Assembly: GCA_031271045.1 (NCBI GenBank)
Contig: JAISWO010000015.1
Span: 1 to 64,000 of the forward strand
Direction: 5' to 3'
Length of the DNA: 64,000 nt
Source of the DNA: Tannerellaceae bacterium
GTDB taxonomy: Bacteria > Bacteroidota > Bacteroidia > Bacteroidales > Tannerellaceae
Shown: piece by piece, positions 34,454-44,600 of the stretch
Position numbering within the stretch: position 1 is the first letter of the stretch
Layout: every line of letters begins with the position of its first letter
The notes under the pieces: model-generated
The model's input: only the letters and a program-made list of their open reading frames with translations
Database searches by the model: none
What the model was told of the DNA's origin: nothing
Made by a program: the position numbers and the translations under genes

Positions 34454-35740
34454 TCAGATCGTCGTTCCCTTCCGTTCTTTCTTCGGGCGGAAACATATAA
34501 AATCGCAGACCCAAACCAGCAGCAAAGGTAAAGTAAAAGTGAATACGCCGACATAGATCCAGCCCATTCCCTTCCCGCTTGCGGTTGTTCCGTCCCGGTA
34601 AGCGGTTGTGCGGAGTTGGCTTATTTCTTCTTCTCCCGGCAGGTCGTTATAGTGCCACTTTCGCAGGATCGTTCCGCTCCTCATCCATACCAGTCCGGGG
34701 TTGGAGCGGATGATGGTCTTCAGCAGCGCCTCGTCGGCTTCCAGGAAAGGATATTCTGCTCCTGTCCGTTCGGTCCATGCGTCGATTGCTTCGTCGGAAG
34801 AGCCTGTGAGGCAATAGAAGGGCCATTCGTTTTCCTGCGCGTAGTCGTACAGGTTGCTGATCTCGTTCAGACGATGGAGATGAGCGTCCTCCAGCCTGGC
34901 GGCAATCAGCAAAAGAAGATCTCCGGGTTGTTCCAGTATCCGTTCGGCTGCCTGATTGCCTTCCCGGTCAAAGACGATGAAAGCGGGAATAGGAGGCGTA
35001 TAACCTTTCCTTACCAGTTCCATCTGCGACTCCACAAACGTCCAGGCGCTATCTTCCGCCGGATAATCATCAAGCGAAAACTCTTTCTTCCGACCGTCCT
35101 TTTCATACACGAAAGAATAGCGGTATTCATCTTCGGGAGCGCCTTCGGGTATGCTCATCTGTTCGGGGATATTTACACCCTCCTTATATGGACGGAAATC
35201 AATCGCCGGCAAATGGTTGTAATTCCAGTATGCAAAATACAGGCAACACGCATAGGCAAACAGGGGCACAAACCAACCGACCCTGGCGGTATAGCATGAC
35301 AGGAGTTCACGATGCCGGACATATACAAAGATAATGGCGGCCAGCAAGACTACGTTCTTAAAGAAAGTCTCCCAATTGGTGATGATAAGTGCATCGCCGA
35401 AACACCCACAGTCAGTCACCGGATTAAACAGGGCCAGATACAACGTCAAAGGCGTCATAAACAGCATAAGGGCAAGCGTCAGCAAAGTGGTATATCGACG
35501 GTAAACGCCCAGCAACAGACAGACTCCCAACGTAAATTCGGCAGCAATAAGGGCAAAAGCCGCCACAAGGGCCAACGAACGGAAATCGCCCATGCCCCAT
35601 ACAGCCAGGTATTCTCCTATCTTAATTTCGAAACCCATCGGGTCGACGGCTTTCACAAAGCCTGAAAACACAAATACCACTCCCACCAGCAGACGGCAAC
35701 CCTCGGCAAGTATTCTTGATATAGTTTCTTTGTCTTTCAT
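34454..35740 (-). CDS. DoxX/MauE-like membrane protein of the BT_3928 family
   Basis: The 428-aa inner-membrane protein has four to five helices in the first 180 residues (GVVFVFSGFVKAVDPMGFEIKI at the start, then TDCGCFGDAL between helices), a soluble periplasmic-like domain of about 200 residues, and a final helix followed by a basic tail. The start matches DoxX/MauE proteins, and the whole matches the family annotated as BT_3928 in Bacteroides. The CGCFG pair of cysteines may take part in thiol redox chemistry, which is inference. It is cotranscribed with tpiA, 36 bases upstream. Confidence 0.83.
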   Translation of the reverse strand: MKDKETISRILAEGCRLLVGVVFVFSGFVKAVDPMGFEIKIGEYLAVWGMGDFRSLALVAAFALIAAEFTLGVCLLLGVYRRYTTLLTLALMLFMTPLTLYLALFNPVTDCGCFGDALIITNWETFFKNVVLLAAIIFVYVRHRELLSCYTARVGWFVPLFAYACCLYFAYWNYNHLPAIDFRPYKEGVNIPEQMSIPEGAPEDEYRYSFVYEKDGRKKEFSLDDYPAEDSAWTFVESQMELVRKGYTPPIPAFIVFDREGNQAAERILEQPGDLLLLIAARLEDAHLHRLNEISNLYDYAQENEWPFYCLTGSSDEAIDAWTERTGAEYPFLEADEALLKTIIRSNPGLVWMRSGTILRKWHYNDLPGEEEISQLRTTAYRDGTTASGKGMGWIYVGVFTFTLPLLLVWVCDFICFRPKKERKGTTI

Positions 35741-35744
35741 ACCT

Positions 35745-36293
35745 TCAGGATTGTTTTCCGTATTCCAACTGTATCAGTCCGAACAGGGCGTAGTTAATCA
35801 TATCCATGTAATTGGCGTCCACGCCTTCAGATACCAGCGTCTTCCCCTGGTTACTCTCTATCTGCTTGGCCCGGTATATTTTCATCAGGATAAAATCCGT
35901 ATAGGAACTGAGACGCATACCGCGCCAGGCTTCGTCATAGTCATGATTCTTGGCATACATCAGTTCTTTGGCCGCTATAATATGCTTGTCGTACAGGCTT
36001 AGGGCTTCTTCGAGCGACAAGTCGGTCGTATCGGCAAATCCCCGTTCCAATTGGATCAACCCGATAACACCGTAATTGACAATAGCCATAAATTCCGGCT
36101 TGATTCCTTCGTCCACCATCTGCACTTCTTTGATTTCCAAACTGCGGATACGGCTCGCCTTAATAAAGATTTGGTCGGTCACCGACTCCGGACGCAGGAT
36201 GCGCCACGAAGGTCCGTAATCTTTCAATTTCTTTTCAAACACCTCCCTGCATTGGGAGATTACATTGTCAAACTGTTCTTTTGTATCAAGCAT
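35745..36293 (-). CDS. DUF1599 (Nmad1-like) protein
   Basis: The 182-aa protein consists of two copies of the DUF1599 motif: KKLKDYGPSWRILRPESVTDQIFIKASRIRSLE in the first half and AKNHDYDEAWRGMRLSSYTDFILMKIYRAKQIE in the second. The domain is predicted to act on nucleotides or modified bases (Nmad1), but no activity is established for this housekeeping version. It is the first gene of the operon running to folE, with 4 bases to the next gene and a TATATTTG box at 36337-36344. Confidence 0.85.
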   Translation of the reverse strand: MLDTKEQFDNVISQCREVFEKKLKDYGPSWRILRPESVTDQIFIKASRIRSLEIKEVQMVDEGIKPEFMAIVNYGVIGLIQLERGFADTTDLSLEEALSLYDKHIIAAKELMYAKNHDYDEAWRGMRLSSYTDFILMKIYRAKQIESNQGKTLVSEGVDANYMDMINYALFGLIQLEYGKQS

Positions 36294-36336
36294 ATTATTG
36301 AGATATGGAAAGGTACGTATAGCAATAAACGAAATG

Positions 36337-36344
36337 CAAATATA
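36337..36344 (-). promoter_or_regulatory. -7 box for the DUF1599-to-folE operon
   Basis: The minus strand reads TATATTTG, 44 bases before the ATG at 36293. Confidence 0.5.
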
Positions 36345-36422
36345 CAGGATAAAACCGGATTATCATCATGGAGGCAGGGGAGTTTATTTATGCAAGGCAT
36401 TTATTTATCGCGCATTTACACA

Positions 36423-36430
36423 TATCTTTG
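36423..36430 (+). promoter_or_regulatory. -7 box for the U32 gene
   Basis: TATCTTTG lies 32 bases before the proposed GTG start. It shows that the first 130 codons of the track ORF from 36051 are not part of the gene. Confidence 0.55.
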
Positions 36431-36461
36431 CAGCGAAAAAAACATCAATACCAGACAGCTT

Positions 36462-37706
36462 GTGAACGAGAAAGATTTCGAAATCATGTCGCCCGTAGGT
36501 TCATACGAATCGTTGATGGCAGCAATACAAGGAGGGGCCGACTCGGTCTACTTCGGGATAGAAGGCTTGAATATGCGCGCTCGTTCTTCCCACAATTTTA
36601 CGAAAACCGACCTGAAACGGATTGCAACCATCTGCCGCGAGCATGGCGTCAAGAGCTATCTCACGGTAAATACAATTATTTATGACGACGATATGCCCCT
36701 GATGAGGGAGATCATTGATGCAGCCAAAGCTTCCGGCCTGTCGGCTGTTATTGCATCGGATGTGGCGGCCATGCGTTACGCCAACGAGATCGGACAGGAA
36801 GTACACCTCTCCACTCAACTGAATATTACCAATACCGAAGCCCTGAAGTTCTATGCCCGCTTTGCCGACGTCGTAGTTCTGGCACGGGAACTCAACCTGG
36901 ATCAGGTGAAACAAATACATCAACAAATCATCGACGAAGATATTAAAGGACCGGCCGGGCGGGCGGTACGCATTGAGATGTTCTGCCACGGCGCCCTGTG
37001 TATGGCAGTCTCCGGCAAATGCTACCTGAGCTTGCACGAAATGAATGTGTCGGCCAACCGGGGAGCCTGTATGCAGATCTGCCGGCGGGGCTATACGGTG
37101 AAAGACAAAGATAGCGAGATCGAACTGGACGTAGAGAACCAATACATCATGTCGCCCAAAGACTTGAAAACGATCCATTTCATGAACAAGATGATGGATG
37201 CCGGCGTCCGGGTTTTCAAGATCGAAGGCCGGGCACGCAGCCCGGAATACGTACGCATCGTGACGGAGTGCTACAAAGAAGCCGTAAAATCATATAGCGA
37301 AGGCTCGTATTCGGAAGAAAAAATCGCACTCTGGGACGAACGACTGCAAAGCGTTTTCAACCGCGGATTCTGGAATGGTTACTATCTGGGGCAGCGGCTG
37401 GGAGAATGGAGCAGTCGCTACGGCTCCAACGCCACAAAGCGGAAAGTGTACGTAGCCAAAGGCATCAAATACTTCAGCAAACTGGGCGTTGCCGAGTTCG
37501 AGATGGAATCACAGACATTGAAAGTAGGCGACGAAATCCTCATCACCGGCGCCACCACCGGCGCAGTGATGCAATCGGTTGAGGAAATCCGCGTAGACAT
37601 GAAGCCGGTCGGCCAGACGGTCAAAGGAGAGCGATTCTCTCTCAAAGTAAACAAGAAAATACGCCCGTCGGACCGTATGTATAAATTCGTAGCAAATAAC
37701 GAGTAA
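36462..37706 (+). CDS. Peptidase U32 family protein (RlhA/TrhP-like RNA hydroxylation type)
   Basis: The protein of about 414 aa is of the U32 family, whose studied members (RlhA, TrhP) act in hydroxylation of cytidine or uridine in rRNA or tRNA rather than in proteolysis. It starts EIMSPVGSYESLMAAIQGGADSVYFG. The signature IEMFCHGALCMAVSGKCYLS continues to RGACMQICRRGY and supplies four cysteines for an iron-sulfur cluster. I propose a GTG start at 36462 because the first ATG (36486) cuts the first conserved strand; the start is uncertain. The thioesterase gene and dprA follow. Confidence 0.85.
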   Translation: MNEKDFEIMSPVGSYESLMAAIQGGADSVYFGIEGLNMRARSSHNFTKTDLKRIATICREHGVKSYLTVNTIIYDDDMPLMREIIDAAKASGLSAVIASDVAAMRYANEIGQEVHLSTQLNITNTEALKFYARFADVVVLARELNLDQVKQIHQQIIDEDIKGPAGRAVRIEMFCHGALCMAVSGKCYLSLHEMNVSANRGACMQICRRGYTVKDKDSEIELDVENQYIMSPKDLKTIHFMNKMMDAGVRVFKIEGRARSPEYVRIVTECYKEAVKSYSEGSYSEEKIALWDERLQSVFNRGFWNGYYLGQRLGEWSSRYGSNATKRKVYVAKGIKYFSKLGVAEFEMESQTLKVGDEILITGATTGAVMQSVEEIRVDMKPVGQTVKGERFSLKVNKKIRPSDRMYKFVANNE

Positions 37707-37726
37707 CAAACAAAACTATATACTTT

Positions 37727-38128
37727 ATGGATTATGATTTTGAATTAGACATAAAAGTCCGCGATTACGAATGTGACCTGCAGGGCGTAGTAAACAACTC
37801 CAATTATCAGCGTTACATGGAACATACCCGCCATGAATACCTCGAATCGCTGGGAGAAAACTTCGGCGCATTGCACGAGAAAGGAGTCGACATCTTCGTG
37901 TCGCGCATAGATATTCAATTTAAGAGTCCACTGCGTAGCGGAGATAGCTGCCTTTCCGCCCTTCATGTCGCCAGGGAAGGGGCTAAATTAGTCTTCTATC
38001 AGGATATTTTCCGCACGTCCGACGGCGAGCTGGCGGCCAGAGGAAAAGTAGAAACGGTCGTCGTCCGGCACGGAAAACTGACACGAGGCGAAGACTTCGA
38101 CGACCTGCTAAAAAAGGCCAACCGATGA
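37727..38128 (+). CDS. Acyl-CoA thioesterase, hotdog fold (4HBT)
   Basis: The 133-aa cytosolic thioesterase is of the YbgC/FadM type. DYECDLQGVVNNSNYQRYMEHTRHEYLE contains the family pattern, with Asn where many relatives have the catalytic Tyr or His region (VNNSNY). ISRIDIQFKSPLRSGD follows, in the form VSRIDIQFKSPLRSGD. The substrate is unknown. It starts 20 bases after the U32 gene, and its stop overlaps the dprA start in ATGA. Confidence 0.88.
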   Translation: MDYDFELDIKVRDYECDLQGVVNNSNYQRYMEHTRHEYLESLGENFGALHEKGVDIFVSRIDIQFKSPLRSGDSCLSALHVAREGAKLVFYQDIFRTSDGELAARGKVETVVVRHGKLTRGEDFDDLLKKANR

Positions 38129-39237
38129 CAGAACAATTGATCTACCAAATCGGCCTGACGATGGTTAACGGTATCGGAGATATACTGGGACGCCAACTTC
38201 TACAAACGTTGGGAGACGCAAAAACCATATTTACGGAGAAACCGCACGTATTGGAGAAAATACCCGGCATTGGACGAATGCTTGCCGGCGAAATCAAACG
38301 TCCCGACGTACTGAAACGAGCCGAAAAAGAACTTTCCTTCATCGAAAAAAACAAGATTACCTGCTATTTCCTCCCTGATCCGGATTACCCCGCCTACCTC
38401 CGGGAATTCAACGATGCGCCTTTGCTCCTTTATTTCAAAGGGAAATGCGACTTAAACTGTTCACGGAGTGTCAGCGTTGTGGGCACCCGCAAGCCAACAG
38501 ACTACGGGAGATCGCTGACCGAAACACTGATTGAAGACCTGGCGGCGCTCTGCCCCGACATGCTCATTGTAAGCGGCCTGGCTTACGGCATAGATGTGTT
38601 GTCGCATCAATGCGCATTAAAACATCAATTGCCAACGGTAGCGGTATTGGCTCACGGGCTGGATCGCATTTACCCTCCCCTACACCGTTCGGTTGCCGTA
38701 GAGATGCTGGAAAACGGAGGCTTGCTAACGGAATATCCCAGTGGCACCACTCCTGATAAGCCGAACTTTGTCAAACGTAACCGTATCATTGCCGGGCTGT
38801 CGAATGCTACGGTAGTCGTTGAATCGGCCAACAAGGGAGGGTCGTTAATCACAGCGGAGATCGCTTTTTCCTACAGTCGCGACGTCTTTGCCTTCCCTGG
38901 AAAGACCACCGACCCGTACTCGCAGGGCTGCAACCGGATTATCCGCGAGAACAGAGCCTGCCTTATACGCTGTGCGGCTGACCTGGTTGCATCCATGCGT
39001 TGGAACGTCGCCATCGACACAGAGAACAAGCCGGCCGTTCAGACGGAATTGGTTTTCTCCGGAGACGAAGACTCCGACCGGATGCTTGCCCTTCTGAGGG
39101 AAAAGAAGGAGATGCACATCAATCAACTGGCCGTCGAACTGGATATGCCGGTACAAAAGATCTTAGACCTCTTGTTCGAATTAGAGATGAACCAACAAGT
39201 AAAAAAGGCGCCGGGCAGTATCTATAAGCCCTTATAA
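38125..39237 (+). CDS. dprA: DNA-processing protein DprA
   Basis: DprA loads RecA on incoming single-stranded DNA during natural transformation and is widespread beyond competent species. The 370-aa protein has an N-terminal HhH-like region (VLEKIPGIGRMLAGEI), the Rossmann-like DprA core (VVGTRKPTDYGRSL, IVSGLAYGIDVLSHQCAL, GLDRIYPPLHR, FVKRNRIIAGLSNATVVVES), and a C-terminal winged-helix (DprA_WH) domain. The start overlaps the thioesterase stop by 4 bases. Confidence 0.96.
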   Translation: MTEQLIYQIGLTMVNGIGDILGRQLLQTLGDAKTIFTEKPHVLEKIPGIGRMLAGEIKRPDVLKRAEKELSFIEKNKITCYFLPDPDYPAYLREFNDAPLLLYFKGKCDLNCSRSVSVVGTRKPTDYGRSLTETLIEDLAALCPDMLIVSGLAYGIDVLSHQCALKHQLPTVAVLAHGLDRIYPPLHRSVAVEMLENGGLLTEYPSGTTPDKPNFVKRNRIIAGLSNATVVVESANKGGSLITAEIAFSYSRDVFAFPGKTTDPYSQGCNRIIRENRACLIRCAADLVASMRWNVAIDTENKPAVQTELVFSGDEDSDRMLALLREKKEMHINQLAVELDMPVQKILDLLFELEMNQQVKKAPGSIYKPL

Positions 39238-39312
39238 CAAAACTTCTCCCCCCTCTCTGTGATGCTTTATAAAAAAATAATCATAACCCATCCCAATATA
39301 ACATTTATTGTA

Positions 39313-39320
39313 TACTTTTG
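39313..39320 (+). promoter_or_regulatory. Possible -7 box upstream of the small CA-repeat ORF
   Basis: TACTTTTG fits TAnnTTTG and lies 25 bases before the ATG at 39346. It is the only such box seen between dprA and the BspA-like gene on the plus strand. Confidence 0.4.
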
Positions 39321-39345
39321 CCACGAGCAAATAGAACTAACCACA

Positions 39346-39504
<159 letters not shown>

Positions 39505-39651
39505 CAACTCGCGCGTCAAGATATTTATTTTTTCTTTTCCACCAAAGATACCATACGATCAATTCCCGATTGAACCGTGCCGGCGTACCGACAAGGCCGG
39601 CTTTTACATGATCTTTCTTAGTTATTCACATATCTTAAACCCTTCAATTCA

Positions 39652-40674
39652 ATGAAACAATCTATTTTACTTCTTGCAATGCTCTTGCTGCCCGTAGCCG
39701 GATTCGCGCAGAATGGCAAGACGACGGGGACACTTACCTGGTCGGTATCAGGCTTTATCCTGTCGATCAGCGGCGACGGAGCGATGCCCGATTATGATGG
39801 GACGAACAAAGCTCCCTGGTACGATCGCAGCCAAGGCATCAAGGCTATCCGTATCGGGGCAGGCGTGACGCAGATCGGGACGCTGGCTTTCGCCCAGTGC
39901 ACCGCCCTGAGCGACGTAACCGTCGCAGGAGAGGCAGCGCCTTCCCTACCCGGCAATGCTTTTGACGGCGTGACGCTATCGAGAGTCATCCTTAGCGTCC
40001 CGCAAGGCAAAAAGGAGATCTACAAGGCAGCCGACGGATGGAAGGAGTTCGTCGCGATCGGCGAATTCTCTCCACAGTTGGTGATCAGTTCCGGTGTGTT
40101 AGACTTCACGGCAGCAGGCGGGGACAAGACCTTCACGATCGTTGCTAACGTAGACTATGCACTCGCAAACGCAGACAACGAATGGGTGGCCGTACGTGCC
40201 ACAACCCCCGGCGACAGGGAGATCACCCCGGTAAGGACCATTTTCGAATCCTACCCCTGGATGGTTGCCCCTCCCGGTGCGGCTTACGTGTCGGATATAT
40301 TCGGGACCTACACCGTCAGCGAGATCAACGTCAGCGTTTCGCCCAACAATAGCGCCGCGCGCGAGGTCAGCTTCACGATCCGGGGAACCGACGGACTCAC
40401 CCAAACGGTCGCCATCATGCAGGCCGCCGGAGGGTCGGACGGTGTTGAAAATATTGAACCCACTGAAAGGTTCGGCGTAAGGTACGAGAACGGCGTCTTG
40501 TACGTCTATTCGCCTGCGGCCGAACGGGTAGCGGTCTATTCCGCTGCCGGACAACAGCTTTACCGGACGCAAAAAGCAGCCGGCGAAGTTACTCTCCTAC
40601 TTCCTCGCCTGTCCTCCGGCGTCCTGATCGTAAAAGGCGACAGCGGCTGGGCGAAGAAGATTGCGATCTTCTAA
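39652..40674 (+). CDS. Secreted protein with one BspA-like module, BACON-like domain and C-terminal sorting-type domain
   Basis: The 340-aa protein has a signal peptide (ending GFAQ, about 20) and one BspA-type module (TGTLTWSVSGFILSISGDGAMPDYD, then VTQIGTLAFAQCTALSDVTV). A domain of about 120 residues follows that looks like BACON (LDFTAAGGDKTFTIVANVDY to VSFTIRGTDGLTQTVAIMQAAG). The last 70 residues end in GVLIVKGDSGWAKKIAIF, like a type IX secretion or DUF6383-like C-terminal domain. It is probably surface exposed. It shares module layout and C-terminus with the 1741-aa protein at 41645 and lies 27 bases before the DUF4469 gene. Confidence 0.8.
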   Translation: MKQSILLLAMLLLPVAGFAQNGKTTGTLTWSVSGFILSISGDGAMPDYDGTNKAPWYDRSQGIKAIRIGAGVTQIGTLAFAQCTALSDVTVAGEAAPSLPGNAFDGVTLSRVILSVPQGKKEIYKAADGWKEFVAIGEFSPQLVISSGVLDFTAAGGDKTFTIVANVDYALANADNEWVAVRATTPGDREITPVRTIFESYPWMVAPPGAAYVSDIFGTYTVSEINVSVSPNNSAAREVSFTIRGTDGLTQTVAIMQAAGGSDGVENIEPTERFGVRYENGVLYVYSPAAERVAVYSAAGQQLYRTQKAAGEVTLLLPRLSSGVLIVKGDSGWAKKIAIF

Positions 40675-40701
40675 TTTATTTATTCCAAAAACAAAAAGCC
40701 A

Positions 40702-41433
40702 ATGAAAAGGTTTTATTGGAAAGCCTGGTTAAGGCAAAACTTTCTAACCAAGGATGTGGACAACGACTACGTAGCCGAAGTCTCCACCGTTGGTAGGACG
40801 TTGCGCAACAGTGACATTGCGCAAGAGGTGGTCAAGGAAGGCTCGGAAGTGAAGTACGAGACGGTGTTCGACATCGTCGAACGTACGGATCGGATCCGCC
40901 GCGAAAAGTTGCAGGAAGGATGTAGCGTGCAGACAGGCATTTGTCACCTGTCGCCCCGCATCACCGGCAACTGGATCGGCGCATCAACGGCCTTCGACCC
41001 CGAAAAGCACAAGAGTACCCTCGACATCACGCCGACGGCCGAAATGCGGTCAGCGCTTGCCGAAGTGGGCGTCGAAGTGTTAGGTATTCGCGAAGGCGGC
41101 GCTTACATCGGCCTTGTGACCGACGTAACGACCGGCCTTGTCGACGGTACGATCACCCCGAACGGGCAGATCCTCATCGCCGGCGAAAAGATCAAAGTAG
41201 AGCCCTCGACAGGGGCCGGCGGCGTAGGCGTCTTCGTGACCGATGGGAAGGATACGCACCAGATTGGTCCCCTGGCGGTGAATCACCCGAAGGAGATCAT
41301 CTCCGTCGTCCCTCCCCTTTCGAAAGGCACCTACCAGCTCTACATCCTCACCCGTTACACAAGCGGCGGCGATAGCCTCCTGAACGAGCCTCGACGAATC
41401 GAGTACGCCACGCCGCTCGTAGTGACGGAATGA
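40702..41433 (+). CDS. HU-like DNA-binding domain protein with DUF4469
   Basis: The 243-aa protein has an N-terminal HU-related domain (about 1-125: YWKAWLRQNFLTKDVDNDYVAEV, GRTLRNSDIAQEVV, GCSVQTGICHLSPRITGNWIG). A DUF4469-type C-terminal beta domain (about 130-240) ends in PPLSKGTYQLYILTRYTSGG. This pairing is common in Bacteroides; the biological role is not known. It has no signal peptide, yet lies between two secreted BspA-like genes. The 23-bp palindromic array begins 6 bases after its stop. Confidence 0.85.
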   Translation: MKRFYWKAWLRQNFLTKDVDNDYVAEVSTVGRTLRNSDIAQEVVKEGSEVKYETVFDIVERTDRIRREKLQEGCSVQTGICHLSPRITGNWIGASTAFDPEKHKSTLDITPTAEMRSALAEVGVEVLGIREGGAYIGLVTDVTTGLVDGTITPNGQILIAGEKIKVEPSTGAGGVGVFVTDGKDTHQIGPLAVNHPKEIISVVPPLSKGTYQLYILTRYTSGGDSLLNEPRRIEYATPLVVTE

Positions 41434-41439
41434 GGCGCC

Positions 41440-41531
41440 ACTGCACAACGTCATTGTGCAACACTGCACAAAGGCATTGTGTAACCCTGCACAAAGGCGT
41501 TGTGCAACACTGCACAACGTCATTGTGCAAC
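41440..41531. repeat. 23-bp tandem palindromic repeat (array 5)
   Basis: Four copies of TGCACAA-CGTCA-TTGTGCA or close variants are centred at 41451, 41474, 41497 and 41520, exactly 23 bp apart. The first and last copies are identical over 23 bases. The array lies between the DUF4469 stop (41433) and the large BspA-like gene. Confidence 0.93.
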
Positions 41532-41644
41532 GACTCCGGGCGACTCGTTACAGAACCTGATGATGCAAAGCACGTTAGAGACGAAACGGTCGCCCTTTGT
41601 TTTCCTTTATTCTTTTATTGCTCACTTAAACAATTTAACTTACA

Positions 41645-44600
41645 ATGAAACAAATTTTCTTCTTTATTGCAATGATTTTGCTTCCCGCCTCGACTTTCGC
41701 GCAGACGGGAGGGTTGATAACCTCTGACGGTACGCTGACAATCCTCGGACCCGGGGCAATGCCGGATTATAGTTATGATGCAAGAAGTCCTTGGGACGGT
41801 GACAAAGAAAGTATTACCACTGTGATTATCGAAAATGGGGTGACAAGCATTGGGAACTATGCTTTTTACCAGCACACCAACTTGACCTCCGTAACCATCC
41901 CCGGCAGCGTAGAAAGCATCGGACACAATGCTTTTTTGGGATGCTTCTCCCTGACCTCCATTACTATTCCTGAAGGCGTGAAAAGCATTGGAGTGTCTGC
42001 TTTTGGTAGTTGTAGCGGCTTGACGTCCTTCGCCATACCAAATAGTGTGACGGAGATAAGAGAGGGCATTTTGGGCGATTGCTCCAGCCTGACATCCATC
42101 ACGGTGGAAGCCGGGAACACATATTATTCTTCGGACGGCGGCGTATTGTTCGACAAGAATAAGACGAGATTGGTACTGTATCCGGCAGGAATAACCGGGC
42201 CTTATACTATTCCCGATGGAGTGCAGACGATCGGAGGGTCTGCTTTTTCCGGCAGCAGCATAACTTCCGTTACAATTCCCGCAAGCGTAACAACAATCGA
42301 ATCAAGTGCTTTCTCTAATTGCCACCTCCTGACTTCCGTTACAATTCCCGCAAGCGTAACAACAATCGGAACAAGTGCTTTCTCTTTTTGCCCTCTCCTG
42401 ACTTCCGTTACAATTCCCGCAAGCGTAACAACAATCGGAGTATCGCCTTTCCTTCAGTGCAACACCCTGACCTCCATCACCGTGGATGCAGGAAATCCTT
42501 CATTTTCCTCAGAGGACGGCGTTTTATTCAATAAGGATAAGACGATGTTGATCCAATGTCCGGGAGGGAAATCCGGAACTTACGACATTCCTAACACTGT
42601 GATAACGATTGAAAAAGGGGCCTTGGCCGGTTGCAGCATAACTTCCATTACAATTCCCGCAAGCGTGACAAATATGGGGGCCTCTGCCTTTTCGTCCTCA
42701 ACCCTGACCGATGTTTCGGTCGAATGGGCAACGCCTCTTTCAATTCCAGATTATGTGTTTTATGGATTGGACCTCCCCGCCGCTACCCTGCATGTCCCCG
42801 CCGGCACGAAGGCAGCCTACAAGGCCGCCGACGTATGGGGAAGCTTCGGCACGATCGTAGAGCCTATTGGCGGAACGACGGGAACCCTTACCTGGACCTT
42901 AGCCGATAGTATACTGACAATCAGTGGAACCGGGATCATACCGTACAACTCTCCCTGGAAAGATTATAGCGATGCTATCTCTGCCGTCTACATCCAGGAA
43001 GGCATAACAGGTCTTGAAGGAAGGGCTTTTGCTTTTTATAGCGATCTGGTTTACGCTTCTATCCCTGCCAGTGTGACAAGCATCGGAGATATGTCTTTCC
43101 TCGATTGCCCCCACCTGACCTATATCAACGTGAACACAGGGAATCCGTCTTACGCCTCAGAAAACGGCGTTCTATTCAATAAAGACAAGACGACGTTGAT
43201 CCAATATCCGGCAGGAATAACCGGGCCTTATACGATTCCCAGCGGAGTGCAGACGATCGGAGTGTTTGCTTTCAACGGAAGCCGCATAACTTCCGTTACA
43301 ATTCCCGCAAGCGTAACAACAATCGAATCAAGTGCTTTCTCTAATTGCCACCTCCTGACTTCCGTTACAATTCCCGCAAGCATAACAACAATCGGAGGAT
43401 CGGCTTTCTTTGGTAACGACGCCCTGCCCTCCATCACGGTGGAAGCCGGGAATACATCTTATTCCTCGGACGGCGGCGTTTTATTCAATAAGGATAAGAC
43501 GACGTTGATCCAATGTCCGGGAGGGAAGTCCGGAACTTACGACATTCCTAACACTGTGATAACGATTGAACCATACGCCTTTAGCTATTGCAGCGACATC
43601 ACGGCCATTTCCATTCCCAACAGTGTGACAAGTATTTGGGATCGTGCCTTTAGCTATTGCAGCGACATCACGGCCATTTCCATTCCCAGCAGTGTGACAA
43701 GTATAGGGGACTATGCCTTTGCGGGCTCAACCCTGACCGATGTTTCGGTCGAATGGGCAACGCCTCTTTCAATTCCAGATTCTGTGTTTTTTGGATTGAA
43801 CCTCCCCGCCGTTACCCTGCACGTCCCCGCCGGCACGAAGGCAGCCTACAAGGCCGCCGACGTATGGGGAGGCTTCGGCACGATCGTAGAACCTATTGGC
43901 GGAACGACGGGAACCCTTACCTGGACCTTAGTCGGCGGTACGCTGACCATCAGCGGAACCGGGACAATGCCGGATTATAGTTATGATTATGATGCAAGAA
44001 GTCCTTGGGACGGTCACAAAGAAAGTATTACCACTGTGATTATCGAAAATGGGGTGACAAGCATTGGGAACGATGCTTTTTACCAGCACACCAACTTGAC
44101 CTCCGTAACCATCCCCGGCAGCGTAGAAAGCATCGGAAGCGGTGCTTTTGGTTGTACCTCCCTGACCTCCATTACTATTCCTGAAGGCGTGGAAAGCATT
44201 GGAGTGAGCGCTTTTTACCTTTGCCACAACTTGACGTCCGTAACCATCCCCAACAGCGTAGAAAGCATCGGAGGCCAGGCTTTTTACTATTGCGACAACT
44301 TGACGTCCGTAACCATCCCCAACGGCGTGGAAAGCATCGGATACAATGCTTTCGCTGGATGCTCCTCCCTGACATCCATTACTCTTCCTGAAGGCGTGAA
44401 AAGCATTGGCTTTTGTGCTTTTCAGGATTGCAAGATGTTGACCTTCGCCATACCAAGTAGTGTGACGGAGATAGGAGTGGGCATTTTGAGCTATTGCTCC
44501 AGCCTGACATCCATCACGGTGGCAGCCGGGAATACATCTTATTCCTCGGACGGCGGCGTATTGTTCAACAAGAATAAGACGACATTGATACAGTATCCGG

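Noticed and set aside
36051-36461. 137-codon upstream extension of the U32 protein
   Set aside because: It overlaps the divergent DUF1599 gene and its promoter region and contains the TATCTTTG box of the U32 gene; relatives start near EIMSPVGS.
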